DNA of 64,000 nt, taken from contig PKUO01000105.1 of NCBI GenBank assembly GCA_002869585.1, positions 86,156-150,155 on the forward strand, given 5' to 3'. How positions within the stretch are numbered: the stretch's first letter is position 1; each line of letters begins with the position of its first letter. Below are positions 40,313-50,448 of this stretch, in pieces. The translations under genes and the position numbers were made by a program. This DNA is from Sedimenticola sp. (GTDB taxonomy: Bacteria > Pseudomonadota > Gammaproteobacteria > Chromatiales > Chromatiaceae). The notes under the pieces were generated by a model, which was given only the letters and a program-made list of their open reading frames with translations, was not told the origin of the DNA and ran no database searches.

Positions 40313-40669
40313 ATGAGTAAAGAACGCCGTAAATTCCACCGCATACTGTTTGACGCGCCTGTCGTCATCAAACAGCAGACGGAGTTGAACTCAACGCTGA
40401 TTGACATCTCACTGAACGGTGCCCTGCTGCACAAGCCGGAAAACTGGCAGGCGGCAATGGGTGAGCCGGTCGAAATGACCGTTGTTCTCGATCATGAAGC
40501 CAGCAACACCATCACCATGCGTGCCGAGGTGGCCCACCTGGACGGCGATAAAATCGGCCTGCGCTGCCGGGATATCGATATGGAGAGCATCTCCCACCTG
40601 CGCCGGCTGGTCGAGCTCAACCTGGGAGATCCGGAACTGCTGGAGCGGGAACTGGAATCCCTGGGATAG
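40313..40669 (+). CDS. PilZ domain protein
   Basis: A 118-residue single PilZ domain beginning SKERRKFHRILFDAPV, which carries the RxxxR c-di-GMP motif (RRKFHR), followed by IDISLNGALL, the DxSxxG-type motif. It should bind c-di-GMP and pass the signal to an unknown partner. The ATG at 40313 has AGGGAG nine bases before it, better than an upstream in-frame ATG. It ends nine bases from the convergent radA. Confidence 0.92.
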   Translation: MSKERRKFHRILFDAPVVIKQQTELNSTLIDISLNGALLHKPENWQAAMGEPVEMTVVLDHEASNTITMRAEVAHLDGDKIGLRCRDIDMESISHLRRLVELNLGDPELLERELESLG

Positions 40670-40678
40670 GGTATTGCT

Positions 40679-42064
40679 TCAAATTTGATCGAGAATATCC
40701 GGCAGACGATCAACGATAATCAGATCCAGCCCGGGAATCCCTCCCTTGGGGGCATTCTTTCTCGGAACAATGACGCGTTTGAAACCGTGCTTGGAAACCT
40801 CGCGCAGACGCTCCTGGCCATTGGGCACTGGCCTGATTTCACCCGCCAGTCCCACCTCGCCAAATACCGCAAGGTCCCTGGGCAACGGGCGATTGCGGAA
40901 ACTCGACAACACGGCCAGCAGCACCGATAGATCGGCAGCGGTTTCGGTAATTCTCACGCCACCCACCACATTCACGTAGACATCCTGATCGAACATGGCG
41001 ATGCCGCAATGCCGGTGCAGCACCGCCAACAGCATCGACAGGCGATTCTGCTCCAAACCCAGGGTAACCCTGCGTGGATTGGCCAGCGGGCTCTCATCCA
41101 CCAACGCCTGCACCTCCACCAGCAGGGGCCGACTGCCCTCTCGGGTGATCAGGATCGAGCTGCCCGGAACCTCCTCTTCGTGCTTGGAGAGGAAAATTGC
41201 CGAAGGGTTGCTCACCTCGCGCACGCCCTTATCGGTCATGGCGAAGACGCCCAGCTCATTAACGGCACCGAAGCGGTTTTTGATGGTCCGAATCAATCGG
41301 AACTGGGAACCGGCCTCCCCCTCAAAATAGAGCACGGTATCGACCATGTGCTCCAGCACTCGTGGCCCGGCCAGTGCACCCTCCTTGGTGACATGGCCGA
41401 CCAGAAAAACCGCCGTGCCCGTCTGTTTGGCGAAACGCACCAACTGGGCCGCTGATTCACGCACCTGGGCCACTGAACCCGGCGCTGATTGCAACTGTTC
41501 GGTGTAGATGGTCTGAATGGAATCGATCACCATTACGGTGGGATGCTCTTGCGCGGCCATCGCGAGGATCCGCTCCACCCCGGTTTCAGCCAGCAGTCGC
41601 AGGTTGTCGCACTCCAGGCCAAGACGCTGGGCGCGCAGGCTGATCTGGCCTGGCGACTCTTCACCGCTGATATAGAGCGTCCTGGTGTGCCCTGAGAGCT
41701 TGGCCAGGGCCTGGATAAGCAAAGTGGACTTACCTATGCCGGGATCACCGCCAATCAGCACTACAGAGCCCCTGACCAGCCCTCCGCCCAGTACGCGGTC
41801 CAGTTCACCGATCCCGGTAGGTTCGCCGCTGGTCTCCTCTGCCGTTACGTCAGCGAGGCTCTGCACCTGATTCTGTTCTGCCGCCCCGGCATATCCGGCA
41901 AAACGCGGATTGCGTGACGCGGCAGGCTTGATCAGCGACTCTTCGAAGGTGTTCCAGGCCTGGCAGTCCGGGCACTGTCCGGCCCACTTGGAAAACTGAC
42001 CACCGCAGGCGGTGCAGGTATAGAGAGATTTACCGAGTTTCTTGTTCCCTGATGCTCGATTCAT
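40679..42064 (-). CDS. radA: DNA repair protein RadA (Sms)
   Basis: A 461-residue RadA, a RecA-like helicase that drives branch migration in recombination. The N-terminal zinc finger is CTACGGQFSKWAGQCPDCQ; Walker A is GGDPGIGKSTLL (near 105); the RadA-specific KNRFG motif (near 265) and the C-terminal Lon-like domain (DVYVNVVGGVRITE) follow. Complete and of normal length. It lies 48 bases after dnaB on the same strand. Confidence 0.97.
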   Translation of the reverse strand: MNRASGNKKLGKSLYTCTACGGQFSKWAGQCPDCQAWNTFEESLIKPAASRNPRFAGYAGAAEQNQVQSLADVTAEETSGEPTGIGELDRVLGGGLVRGSVVLIGGDPGIGKSTLLIQALAKLSGHTRTLYISGEESPGQISLRAQRLGLECDNLRLLAETGVERILAMAAQEHPTVMVIDSIQTIYTEQLQSAPGSVAQVRESAAQLVRFAKQTGTAVFLVGHVTKEGALAGPRVLEHMVDTVLYFEGEAGSQFRLIRTIKNRFGAVNELGVFAMTDKGVREVSNPSAIFLSKHEEEVPGSSILITREGSRPLLVEVQALVDESPLANPRRVTLGLEQNRLSMLLAVLHRHCGIAMFDQDVYVNVVGGVRITETAADLSVLLAVLSSFRNRPLPRDLAVFGEVGLAGEIRPVPNGQERLREVSKHGFKRVIVPRKNAPKGGIPGLDLIIVDRLPDILDQI

Positions 42065-42112
42065 TGTCTGTATTTACTGCAAGTGCGTGTTTTTCTGCGG
42101 GTTCGCTGATAA

Positions 42113-43513
42113 TCAGTATTCATCACGATAGACATCGTCGATGAAGTTCTCGAACTTGGTGTATTTACCCAGGAAGGTAAGCCTGAGCGTGCCAATCGGA
42201 CCATTGCGCTGTTTGCCGATGATAATCTCGGCAATCCCTTTTTCGGTGCTGTCCTGGTTATAGACCTCGTCGCGGTAGATGAACACCACCAGATCGGCAT
42301 CCTGCTCGATAGCGCCGGACTCACGCAGATCCGACATGATCGGTCGCTTGTTGGTGCGTTGCTCCAGGCTTCGATTGAGCTGAGACAGGGCAATCACCGG
42401 CACCTTCAGCTCCTTGGCCAGCGCCTTGAGAGAACGCGAAATGGCCGAGATTTCGTTGGTGCGGTTTTCCGCATGACTCGGCGCCTGCATCAGCTGCAGG
42501 TAATCGATCATGATCAGCCCCAGTTCACCGTGTTCACGCATCAGACGACGAGCGCGTGCACGAACTTCCGTGGGCGTCATGGCAGGCGTATCGTCGATAA
42601 ACAGCTTTGCCTCGGCAAGAATACTGACCGCCGAGGTCAGGCGTGGCCACTCATCGTCTTCGAGCCGCCCTGTCCTGATTCTGTGCTGATCGATGCGCCC
42701 CAATGATGACATCATGCGCATTGCCAGCTGCTCGCCGGGCATCTCCATACTGAAAACCGCGACCGGTTTGCCACTGTTAACGGCGATGTTTTCCGAAATA
42801 TTCATGGCCAGGGTGGTCTTTCCCATCGAGGGACGCCCCGCCACAATAACCAGATCGGCGGGTTGCAGCCCGGAGGTCATCTTGTCCAGGTCGGTAAAAC
42901 CGGTACTCAGCCCGGTAATCGGATCATCCTGCTCGAACAGGGTCTCGATTTTATCAACCGCCTTGGTCAACAGCGATTTGATACCGACAAAACCGCCCTT
43001 TCCACGCGATCCCTGCTCGGCGATCTGGAAAACACGTTGCTCCGCCTCATCCAGCAACTGGGTACTATCGCGCCCCTCCGGCTGAAAACCGCTATTGGCA
43101 ATATCCGTTCCCACATGTATCAGTTGGCGCATCACCGAATGCTCGCGCACAATCCCGGCATACGCCTTGATATTGGCGGCGCTCGGCGTGTCTTTGGCCA
43201 GACTGCCCAGATAAGCCAGACCTCCGGCCTCTTTCAGTTGGCCAAAACGTTCCAGTTCTTCCGACAGGGTGACGACATCATAGGGCTGGTTCTTCTCCGC
43301 CAGTGACTCCACCGAGCGGAAGATCAGGCGATGCTCTCTGCGATAAAAATCCTCCTCGCTGACCACGTCAGCGATTTGATCCCAGGCGCTGTTATCCAGC
43401 ATCAGGCCACCGATAACGGACTGTTCCGCCTGTATCGAGTGAGGTGGAACCTTCAGATTATCGGTAATGCCGCTATCCATCATCTTGGCGGCTGAAAAGG
43501 CTTGTTCTTGCAT
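42113..43513 (-). CDS. dnaB: replicative DNA helicase DnaB
   Basis: A 466-residue DnaB. The N-terminal helical domain (PPHSIQAEQSVIGGLML) and the RecA-like helicase domain with Walker A GRPSMGKTTLAMN (near 215), Walker B IMIDYLQLM and ISRSLKALAKEL are intact. No intein is present. It follows the rpsF-rplI operon after a terminator, a common gammaproteobacterial order; alr, next to dnaB in E. coli, is absent. Confidence 0.98.
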   Translation of the reverse strand: MQEQAFSAAKMMDSGITDNLKVPPHSIQAEQSVIGGLMLDNSAWDQIADVVSEEDFYRREHRLIFRSVESLAEKNQPYDVVTLSEELERFGQLKEAGGLAYLGSLAKDTPSAANIKAYAGIVREHSVMRQLIHVGTDIANSGFQPEGRDSTQLLDEAEQRVFQIAEQGSRGKGGFVGIKSLLTKAVDKIETLFEQDDPITGLSTGFTDLDKMTSGLQPADLVIVAGRPSMGKTTLAMNISENIAVNSGKPVAVFSMEMPGEQLAMRMMSSLGRIDQHRIRTGRLEDDEWPRLTSAVSILAEAKLFIDDTPAMTPTEVRARARRLMREHGELGLIMIDYLQLMQAPSHAENRTNEISAISRSLKALAKELKVPVIALSQLNRSLEQRTNKRPIMSDLRESGAIEQDADLVVFIYRDEVYNQDSTEKGIAEIIIGKQRNGPIGTLRLTFLGKYTKFENFIDDVYRDEY

Positions 43514-43729
43514 CTTTATAGGATTAAGTAAACGCAGAGTCGGCTTTTAAGAATACGTGACATAAGCCGTCATCAGCAATAGCCGATATCGGCCATTTGC
43601 CATTCCGACCCGATTATTCTGTCGGCCCAAAAACCATGGGAGGGATAATTTATTTTATTTTTCTTATGGTTAGGGAGCAATTTTGAATTATTACTAATGA
43701 CCTGAAATTTCCACTTCCCAAGACAGAAA

Positions 43730-43763
43730 AAGCCACTGGGCACGCCATAGCGCCCAGTGGCTT
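43730..43763 (-). terminator. rho-independent terminator of the rpsF-rplI operon
   Basis: A perfect 12-base-pair stem (AAGCCACTGGGC with GCCCAGTGGCTT) around a ten-base loop lies 26 bases after the rplI stop and is followed on the minus strand by TTTTCTGTCT. The remaining gap to dnaB (43514-43729) shows no further gene. Confidence 0.8.
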
Positions 43764-43789
43764 GCTTTCAGCTGATTATTGCGTGAGGC

Positions 43790-44242
43790 TTATTCAGTTT
43801 CAGCAATAATGGCCATCTTCAGTGTAGCATCCACATCGGTATGCAGATGAAGATCAACCTCAAACTCACCCGTGATATGGAAAGGGCCGGAAGGCAGACG
43901 AACTTCGCGTTTTGCCAGCTCGACACCCGCCTCGGTCACTGCGGCGGCGATATCAGCGGTGCCCACTGAACCAAACAGACGACCTTCATCACCGGCCTTG
44001 CGTGCGATGGTAATGGACAGCGCTTCGAGCTTGGCCTTGCGTGCTTCGGCGGCAGCCAGAGCAGCGGCGGCGTCTTTTTCCAGTTCTGCACGACGTGCTT
44101 CGAATTCAGCAATATTGGTTTTTGTTGCTGGCACAGCCTTACCGGAAGGGATCAGGAAATTGCGGCCATAGCCGGGTCTTACCTTAACTTGGTCACCCAA
44201 GGTTCCCAGATTTTCAACTTTTTCTAACAGAATAACTTCCAT
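43790..44242 (-). CDS. rplI: 50S ribosomal protein L9
   Basis: A 150-residue L9. The N-terminal RNA-binding domain [19 protein letters not shown] ... GYGRNFLIP, the long alanine-rich connecting helix and the C-terminal domain ([14 protein letters not shown] ... [12 protein letters not shown]) are all present. Last gene of the rpsF-rpsR-DUF2232-rplI operon. Confidence 0.98.
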   Translation of the reverse strand: MEVILLEKVENLGTLGDQVKVRPGYGRNFLIPSGKAVPATKTNIAEFEARRAELEKDAAAALAAAEARKAKLEALSITIARKAGDEGRLFGSVGTADIAAAVTEAGVELAKREVRLPSGPFHITGEFEVDLHLHTDVDATLKMAIIAETE

Positions 44243-44281
44243 CGTTATTACCCCTGAACAGGTGTTAAATCTTCAGCTCGC

Positions 44282-45196
44282 CTATTCCGAACCTTTGTTC
44301 TCTGCAAGGCGCGCCCTAAAATCAAACCAGGCATCTGCAAAACCTGCCGAAGCCAGAACCATCACTGCGTGCGGCATGGCGAATATCAAAAGCAGGTAGA
44401 TACCTATCAGCCAACCGCTGTTTACACCTAACGTACCCAGTGCGCCGTGAGCCAATGCCAAACCCTGTATAAACCAGGCGGCAATGAACACCATCATCAA
44501 AGCATCAACAAAGGTGCTCGCTTCATCACTCAACAACAATCTCGATACGACAACGACCAATGTGGCCAGTGCCAGAATCTTGCTCAGTCTCAGCTGATGG
44601 AATTCCTGCCTGAACCCACCTGGGTTATAGAGCATCGATTGCCACCAACGCGCCAGAATCAGCCCGGCTATGGATTGCAGCAAAAATCCGGCTGCAATCA
44701 GTCCTGGCATCCACTTCGCCATTATCTCAACCAGCGTCTTCTGCTGACTGGGATCAATCAGCTCGGCATCGACCAGAGACTGACTGAACGGCTCAAGCAA
44801 CGTCTGCCACTCACTCACCGGGTCCTGCACCTGGAGAAACTGGACCAGGATAAACAGCAATCCAAGTCCCACACCTCCCTGCAGGGCCAGCGCCAATGAG
44901 CGGCTGGATCTGAGCAAAACCGCCAATAAAACCATTGGCAACCACAACAGGAGCACGAATCCAACAGCGGGAAGCAGCACTCCCAAGGTCAATTGCGCAA
45001 GGACTCCGCAGGCGATACCGGCAAAAACCAGCACCAACAAGCCATCTTTCAAGCCATTGCGTAGCGTGACCAGCGCTACTGCGCCGGAGCTAAGAATACT
45101 GGCCGGCGGAAACAGGAAAGAGAGCATTGCAAGCACTGTGATAACCATCACCGCCTGCGATCTACCCTGCATCACCGCTGATGCCAAAAAACGCAT
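44282..45196 (-). CDS. DUF2232 membrane protein
   Basis: A 304-residue protein with about eight hydrophobic segments from residue 15 onward, matching the DUF2232/YybS-like family. It sits between rpsR and rplI, as in many gammaproteobacteria. The role is unknown; some relatives resemble energy-coupling transporter components, but no partner is encoded here. Confidence 0.85.
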   Translation of the reverse strand: MRFLASAVMQGRSQAVMVITVLAMLSFLFPPASILSSGAVALVTLRNGLKDGLLVLVFAGIACGVLAQLTLGVLLPAVGFVLLLWLPMVLLAVLLRSSRSLALALQGGVGLGLLFILVQFLQVQDPVSEWQTLLEPFSQSLVDAELIDPSQQKTLVEIMAKWMPGLIAAGFLLQSIAGLILARWWQSMLYNPGGFRQEFHQLRLSKILALATLVVVVSRLLLSDEASTFVDALMMVFIAAWFIQGLALAHGALGTLGVNSGWLIGIYLLLIFAMPHAVMVLASAGFADAWFDFRARLAENKGSE

Positions 45197-45261
45197 CTTA
45201 ACGTCTCGCAGTGTTAAACAGCACTGGAGTCAGGCAACTGACCCCAGAAAGTCCAACAGCC

Positions 45262-45486
45262 TTAATGGCTGTCTGAGTAAGGCAGCAGTGCCAGGAAACG
45301 CGCGTGCTTAATGGCATCGGACAACTGGCGCTGATATTTCGCTTTAGTGCCGGTAATACGGCTGGGCACAATTTTACCGGTTTCACTGACATAGGCCTTC
45401 AACAGTTTGAGATCCTTGTAATCGATCTCGGTGATGCCTTCAGCGGTAAAACGGCAGTATCTTCTGCGACGAAAATAACGTGACAT
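45262..45486 (-). CDS. rpsR: 30S ribosomal protein S18
   Basis: A 74-residue S18: [13 protein letters not shown] at the N-terminus, [12 protein letters not shown] and the conserved [19 protein letters not shown] rRNA/S6-binding helix. Lies 58 bases after rpsF, with which its product forms a dimer in the 30S subunit. Confidence 0.98.
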   Translation of the reverse strand: MSRYFRRRRYCRFTAEGITEIDYKDLKLLKAYVSETGKIVPSRITGTKAKYQRQLSDAIKHARFLALLPYSDSH

Positions 45487-45544
45487 AGTGATCTATCCTC
45501 AATTCAATGGTTGATCAGGCTTTGGCAGCGCTGATCACTGAAAC

Positions 45545-45922
45545 TTACTCTTCTTCGTCGTCAGACTCGGAATTATCGAAGGCTGGACGGACATCTTCCC
45601 TGTCGTCGGTTCTTGCCAGCGGTGACGCTTCAGTGACGGCTTTTTTGCGCTTGAGAACAACGTTACGCAGTACGGCGTCGTTGAAGCGGAAGCTGTTTTC
45701 CAGCTCTTCAAGCGCCTCGCCATTACACTCTATGTTCATCAGAACATAATGAGCCTTAGGCAGCTTCTGGATTGGGTATGCCAGTTGACGTCGACCCCAG
45801 TCCTCCAAACGGTGGATTGCGCCGCCTTTGGATTCGATGATTGTGCGATAACGCTCAATCATGCTGGGTACCTGTTCGCTCTGGTCCGGATGAACCAGAA
45901 AAACTACTTCATAGTGTCGCAT
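45545..45922 (-). CDS. rpsF: 30S ribosomal protein S6
   Basis: A 125-residue S6: [40 protein letters not shown] and a C-terminal tail rich in D and E (SDDEEE), the part glutamylated by RimK in relatives. First gene of its operon; AAGGGG precedes the ATG by six bases. Confidence 0.98.
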   Translation of the reverse strand: MRHYEVVFLVHPDQSEQVPSMIERYRTIIESKGGAIHRLEDWGRRQLAYPIQKLPKAHYVLMNIECNGEALEELENSFRFNDAVLRNVVLKRKKAVTEASPLARTDDREDVRPAFDNSESDDEEE

Positions 45923-46258
45923 TGTATCCCCTTACGGATTAACAACAGCCTCCCGCGATATTTCACGGTGAAGCAAGGGTTAAGGCGCGAAGATTCCTCC
46001 AACGCCTGGAAAGCCGGGCATTCTACCGCCCTATTGGCTGTGCTGCAATGCCAAAAACTCTATTCATAACCGATAGTTGCTCTATTTTGATCGAAAACCG
46101 GGGGTTTTAAGGACTCGATGTACAGAATAGGATAGTGTGGGAATAATCCTCGCTAGGAATTTGACGCCAATGGACCTGTTGCCGAAGCGTATTCGGGCCG
46201 GGCCAGTCAAGCAAACTTAAGAGCCATCAAAGCCTGGTGGAGTTGGAAACGAAAACAG
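45923..46258. other. gene-free divergent region between rpsF and the EamA gene
   Basis: About 336 bases that must carry the promoters of rpsF (minus) and of the EamA gene (plus). Small hairpins are visible: TTCA-CCG-TGAA in the rpsF leader near 45962-45972, and AAAACC-GGG-GGTTTT near 46094-46108. The leader's CCG in a loop recalls the S6:S18 autoregulatory motif, but I cannot show the full fold. No small gene seen. Confidence 0.35.
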
Positions 46259-47155
46259 ATGCCGCCACAACAGAAAGCCTTCTATTTCGCCATCACCACG
46301 GTGTTTCTCTGGTCTACCGTAGCCACCGCTTTCAAACTCTCGCTGCTTCACCTATCGCCGCTACAACTCCTCTTCTACGCCAATCTCGCCTCAACCCTCA
46401 CCCTGCTGCTACTGCTGTTGTTCGAGGGCCGAATTGGGCAGCTGCGCAGTCTGCGATGGCCTCAGTTCAGGCGTGGTTTTCTGCTGGGCCTTCTCAATCC
46501 CCTGCTCTATTACCTGGTCCTGTTCAAGGCCTATGACCTGCTACCTGCCCAGGAGGCGCAGCCCATCAACTACACTTGGGCGATCACCCTCTCATTGCTT
46601 TCCGTGCCGCTTCTCGGCCACAGACTGACAGGCAAAGAGCTACTCTCTATCCTGGTCAGTTACGCGGGTGTGGTGGTGATAGTTACCCACGGCGAGCCCT
46701 TTTCCCTCACCTTCAGCAGTCTTCCTGGGGTGGCGCTGGCCCTTGTCAGTACGCTGATCTGGGCGGTCTACTGGATCTACAGCACACGCGGTAGCCTGGA
46801 CCCAGTCATTGCCCTGTTTCTTAATTTTGCTACCGCCCTGCCGCTGGTGGCGCTGCTGGTGTGGGCGACATCAACCTTCTATCCACTTGATTTCAGAGGC
46901 ATTGCCGCTGCGGTCTATGTCGGGGTGATCGAGATGGGCATCGCCTTTGTGCTCTGGCTGAAGGCGATGCGGCTCACATCAAGCACTGTAAAAATCGCGA
47001 CCCTGATCTATTTTGCGCCTTTCCTATCCCTGATCCTGATCCATTTCATTCTGGGTGAGACAATCCGCTGGAGCAGTGTTGCAGGCCTGGTGTTGATCGT
47101 CGCTGGAAACCTGATTCCGCGCTGGCGGATGCCAGTGACACAGAATCAGGGCTGA
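46259..47155 (+). CDS. EamA/DMT-family transporter
   Basis: A 298-residue inner-membrane protein with ten hydrophobic helices in two EamA repeats. The start AFYFAITTVFLWSTVATAFKLSL and the second-repeat LVSTLIWAVYWIYSTRG are typical of the drug/metabolite transporter superfamily. The substrate is unknown; relatives export amino acids or metabolites. GGAG precedes the ATG. Convergent with rlmB. Confidence 0.9.
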   Translation: MPPQQKAFYFAITTVFLWSTVATAFKLSLLHLSPLQLLFYANLASTLTLLLLLLFEGRIGQLRSLRWPQFRRGFLLGLLNPLLYYLVLFKAYDLLPAQEAQPINYTWAITLSLLSVPLLGHRLTGKELLSILVSYAGVVVIVTHGEPFSLTFSSLPGVALALVSTLIWAVYWIYSTRGSLDPVIALFLNFATALPLVALLVWATSTFYPLDFRGIAAAVYVGVIEMGIAFVLWLKAMRLTSSTVKIATLIYFAPFLSLILIHFILGETIRWSSVAGLVLIVAGNLIPRWRMPVTQNQG

Positions 47156-47166
47156 TTCAGGGGCTG

Positions 47167-47922
47167 TCAGCTCTCGGCGTTCTTACGCTGCCTGAGCGCC
47201 TCGTACAGGCAGACACCTGCAGCGACCGAGACATTGAGACTCTCTACCGATCCCGTCATGGGCAATTTCACCAGTTGGTCGCAGTTTTCCCGGGTCAGAC
47301 GGCGCAGGCCACTCTCTTCCCCTCCCATTATGATCGCCAATGGTCCGGTAAGTCTGGCTTCAAACAGGCTCTGCTCCGCTTCACCTGCCGTACCAATGAC
47401 CCAGATGCCCTGCTCGTCCCTCAGCCACTTGAGGATCCGGGACAGATTGGTTACCTGAATAAACGGGATGGTCTCGGCAGCACCGCTGGCCACTTTGCAG
47501 GCAGTCGGTGTCAACCCCACCGAACGGTCTTTTGGCGCAACTACCGCATGCACTCCAGCCGCATCGGCGCTGCGCAGGCAGGCCCCCAGGTTGTGCGGAT
47601 CCTGAGCGCCGTCCAGGATCAATAGAAAGGCCGGTTCCTGGAGTGTCTCCAGTAATGATTTGAGCGCCCTTTCATCGAGTGCAGCGGGAGCCTTGGCATT
47701 GGCCACAACGCCCTGATGGTTGGCCCCAGGCACCATCCTGTCCAATTCGTCCTTACCGACATGGGTAACATCCACCCCTATCTCCCTGGCCAGGGAGACA
47801 ATCTCTTTGATACGTCTGTCTTTTCGCCGGGTTTCGACCCAGACACCCGTGACTGAATCGCCACCGTGTTTAAGCGCTGTGCGCACACTGTGCACGCCGG
47901 CAATAAAATGATCTGAACTCAC
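47167..47922 (-). CDS. rlmB: 23S rRNA (guanosine-2'-O-)-methyltransferase RlmB
   Basis: A 251-residue SpoU-family methyltransferase: N-terminal substrate-binding domain (FIAGVHSVRTAL), then the knotted SAM-binding domain with motif 1 LDGAQDPHNLGACLRSADAAG, motif 2 IMGGEESGLRRL and motif 3 LPMTGSVESLNVSVAAGVCL. It methylates G2251 of 23S rRNA. GTG start; six bases after rnr, the usual pairing. Confidence 0.97.
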   Translation of the reverse strand: MSSDHFIAGVHSVRTALKHGGDSVTGVWVETRRKDRRIKEIVSLAREIGVDVTHVGKDELDRMVPGANHQGVVANAKAPAALDERALKSLLETLQEPAFLLILDGAQDPHNLGACLRSADAAGVHAVVAPKDRSVGLTPTACKVASGAAETIPFIQVTNLSRILKWLRDEQGIWVIGTAGEAEQSLFEARLTGPLAIIMGGEESGLRRLTRENCDQLVKLPMTGSVESLNVSVAAGVCLYEALRQRKNAES

Positions 47923-47928
47923 GCCTGG

Positions 47929-50328
47929 TTAGCCTTTACCACCGGGTTTGCCCTTGTTCGCATCTGTGCTTGCGCCCTTACTCTTCGTTTTCTGTTTTGC
48001 CTTTTTTCTGGCATAGGATTTCCGTTTTTTCTTGGCCTTTTTATCTGTCGGTTCAGCAGTCGGCACCGGGGTAGTCGATGTGGCCTGTGCCTGTTTCGGC
48101 TTGCGCTTGCGTCCAGTGCGGCGACGGGCAGGCGCCGATCCTTTCTGCTCCATGAGGAAATCGATCTTCCGATCATCCAGGTTAACCGCCGCCAGTTTCA
48201 CCCTGACTGGATCACCCAGCCGATAGACCTCGCCAGTGCGCTCGCCGGTTAAGCGATGCCCGATTGGATCAAAGTGGTAGTAGTCTTTGTCCAGTGAGGT
48301 GATATGCACCAGCCCATCTACATAGATCTCCTCCAGTTCAACGAAAACGCCGAAGGAAGTGACACTGGTGATAATACCGTTGAATGACTCACCAACCTTA
48401 TCCATCATGTATTCACACTTCAGCCAGGTAACCACATCACGGGTTGCATCGTCCGCCCGCCGCTCGGTCGCAGAACAGCTTTCGCCCAGGATCTCCAGTT
48501 CGGAGGTGGTGTATTCAAAGTTCTCCTTGGTTCCGCCGAGCAACAGATGTTTGAGTGCACGATGCACGATCAAATCGGGATAGCGACGAATCGGTGAGGT
48601 GAAATGCGTATAGGCCGGAAACGAAAGCCCAAAATGGCCGACATTCTCAGAGCTGTAAACCGCTTGGGACATTGATCTCAGCAGCACCGTCTGAATAAGA
48701 TGGGCGTCTGGACGATCTTTTACCGATTCGAGCAGAGCGGCATAATCCTTGCCCTCCGGCTTGGTCCCACCAGAAAGGGAGAGGCCCAACTCGCCGAGGA
48801 AGGAGCGCAGATCAACCAGCTTGTCTTCGGGAGGGCCTTCGTGGATACGATATAGCGCCGGCAGTTTTTTCCTCAGAAGAAACTTGGCAGAGGCAACATT
48901 GGCCGCCAGCATGCACTCTTCAATCAGACGATGGGCATCGTTTCTGACGAGCGGCACGATGCGCTCCACCTTCTTCTGCTCGTTGAAGACGATACGTGTC
49001 TCTGTGGTATCGAAATCGATCGCACCGCGGGCGCTACGCGACCCGTGCAATACCTGATACAGGGCGTAAAGCTGGTGCAGATGGGGAAGCAAGTCGGCAT
49101 ATTTCTCACACAGCTCAGGATCGCCGTCGAGCAGCATCGCCGCAACCTGATCATAAGTCAGCCGCGCTTGCGAACGCATCACCCCTTCGAAAAACCGGGA
49201 ACGGGAAACCGCCCCATCTTTGTCAATGTGCAGTTCGCACACCATGCACAGACGATCAACCTCCGGATTCAGCGAGCAGAGGCCGTTGGACAGAACTTCA
49301 GGCAGCATCGGAATAACACGATCGGGAAAATAGACCGAATTACCCCTCGAGCGCGCTTCACGATCCAGCGCACTCCCTGGAACCACATAAGCCGATACGT
49401 CAGCGATGCAGACCAGCAGCTTCCAGCCCTTGGGTTTGGCCTCGCAGTAGACGGCATCGTCAAAATCCCGGGCATCCGCACCATCGATCGTCACCAAGGG
49501 CAAACGCCGTAAATCCACACGCCCCTGCTTCGCCGATTCAGGCACTTCGCGCCCGAAGGCGGTCATCTCGTCCTCCACAGAATCCGGCCAGGCAACAGGC
49601 AGCTCGTGGGTCCTGATCGCTATATCGATCTCCATACCGGGGGCCATATGATCTCCCAGCACCTCCACAACCCGGCCGATAGGTGGCGATCTTTTGTTCG
49701 GCTGCTCAACAATCTCCGCAATCACCATCTGTCCGTGGGTCGCAGCGCCCTGATCCGCAGCCGGAATCACCAGATCCTGATGGATTCTTTTGTTATCCGG
49801 CACCACAACACCAACACTGGTGTCTAGATAAATTCGGCCAACAACCTGATGATTGCCCCGATCCAGAACCTCTACAACCGCGCCTTCCTTACGCCCGCGA
49901 TGGTCCAAACCAACTACGCGCACGACCGCCTTGTCTCCATGCAGCAACTGCCGCATGTTGCGGGGTGATAAAAAAAGGTCCTCACCACCATCGTCCGGCT
50001 TCAAAAAACCAAATCCGTCGGGATGCCCTATCACCCGGCCTTTGATCAGGTCCTTGTCGTTGACAATGCAGATTCCTCCCCGCCTGTTACGAACCACCTG
50101 ACCATCACGCTCCATGGCATTTACGCGCCGCCGCAGAGCCTCCAGATCATTCTCCTGCTCAAGACCCAGCAACTCAGCTATTTCAACGAAGCCGAGAGGC
50201 ATTCCCTGAGCCGCCAATTGTTCAAGAATGTACTCACGGCTGGGGATAGGATTCTCGTATTTCTGAGCCTCTCGAGCCTGATGCGGGTCTTTTTTGGGAG
50301 TGGTTTTTTTACGGGTTGGTTTCGCCAA
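47929..50328 (-). CDS. rnr: ribonuclease R
   Basis: A 799-residue 3'-5' exoribonuclease. An N-terminal HTH (SREYILEQLAAQGMPL), two cold-shock domains, the RNB catalytic centre (TIDGADARDFDDAVYCE, with the metal-binding aspartates), an S1 domain (GVFVELEEIYVDGLVHIT) and a long lysine-rich tail are all visible. The start is TTG. Forms an operon with rlmB. Confidence 0.97.
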   Translation of the reverse strand: MAKPTRKKTTPKKDPHQAREAQKYENPIPSREYILEQLAAQGMPLGFVEIAELLGLEQENDLEALRRRVNAMERDGQVVRNRRGGICIVNDKDLIKGRVIGHPDGFGFLKPDDGGEDLFLSPRNMRQLLHGDKAVVRVVGLDHRGRKEGAVVEVLDRGNHQVVGRIYLDTSVGVVVPDNKRIHQDLVIPAADQGAATHGQMVIAEIVEQPNKRSPPIGRVVEVLGDHMAPGMEIDIAIRTHELPVAWPDSVEDEMTAFGREVPESAKQGRVDLRRLPLVTIDGADARDFDDAVYCEAKPKGWKLLVCIADVSAYVVPGSALDREARSRGNSVYFPDRVIPMLPEVLSNGLCSLNPEVDRLCMVCELHIDKDGAVSRSRFFEGVMRSQARLTYDQVAAMLLDGDPELCEKYADLLPHLHQLYALYQVLHGSRSARGAIDFDTTETRIVFNEQKKVERIVPLVRNDAHRLIEECMLAANVASAKFLLRKKLPALYRIHEGPPEDKLVDLRSFLGELGLSLSGGTKPEGKDYAALLESVKDRPDAHLIQTVLLRSMSQAVYSSENVGHFGLSFPAYTHFTSPIRRYPDLIVHRALKHLLLGGTKENFEYTTSELEILGESCSATERRADDATRDVVTWLKCEYMMDKVGESFNGIITSVTSFGVFVELEEIYVDGLVHITSLDKDYYHFDPIGHRLTGERTGEVYRLGDPVRVKLAAVNLDDRKIDFLMEQKGSAPARRRTGRKRKPKQAQATSTTPVPTAEPTDKKAKKKRKSYARKKAKQKTKSKGASTDANKGKPGGKG

Positions 50329-50372
50329 GGTTCAATACCTGTATTACGCTGAATAATCTGCATATTGTATCG

Positions 50373-50401
50373 TTGACAACCCCCTTCTGTCGCTGTAAAG
50401 T
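50373..50401 (+). promoter_or_regulatory. sigma-70 promoter of tRNA-Leu
   Basis: A perfect TTGACA (50373-50378), a 17-base spacer and TAAAGT (50396-50401), followed by a GC-rich TCGCG discriminator as in stable-RNA promoters under stringent control. Transcription would begin about 40 bases before the tRNA. Confidence 0.75.
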
Positions 50402-50448
50402 TCGCGTCCTCAGATTGATTGGTGCACTCGCTGCAACATCCATCACGA

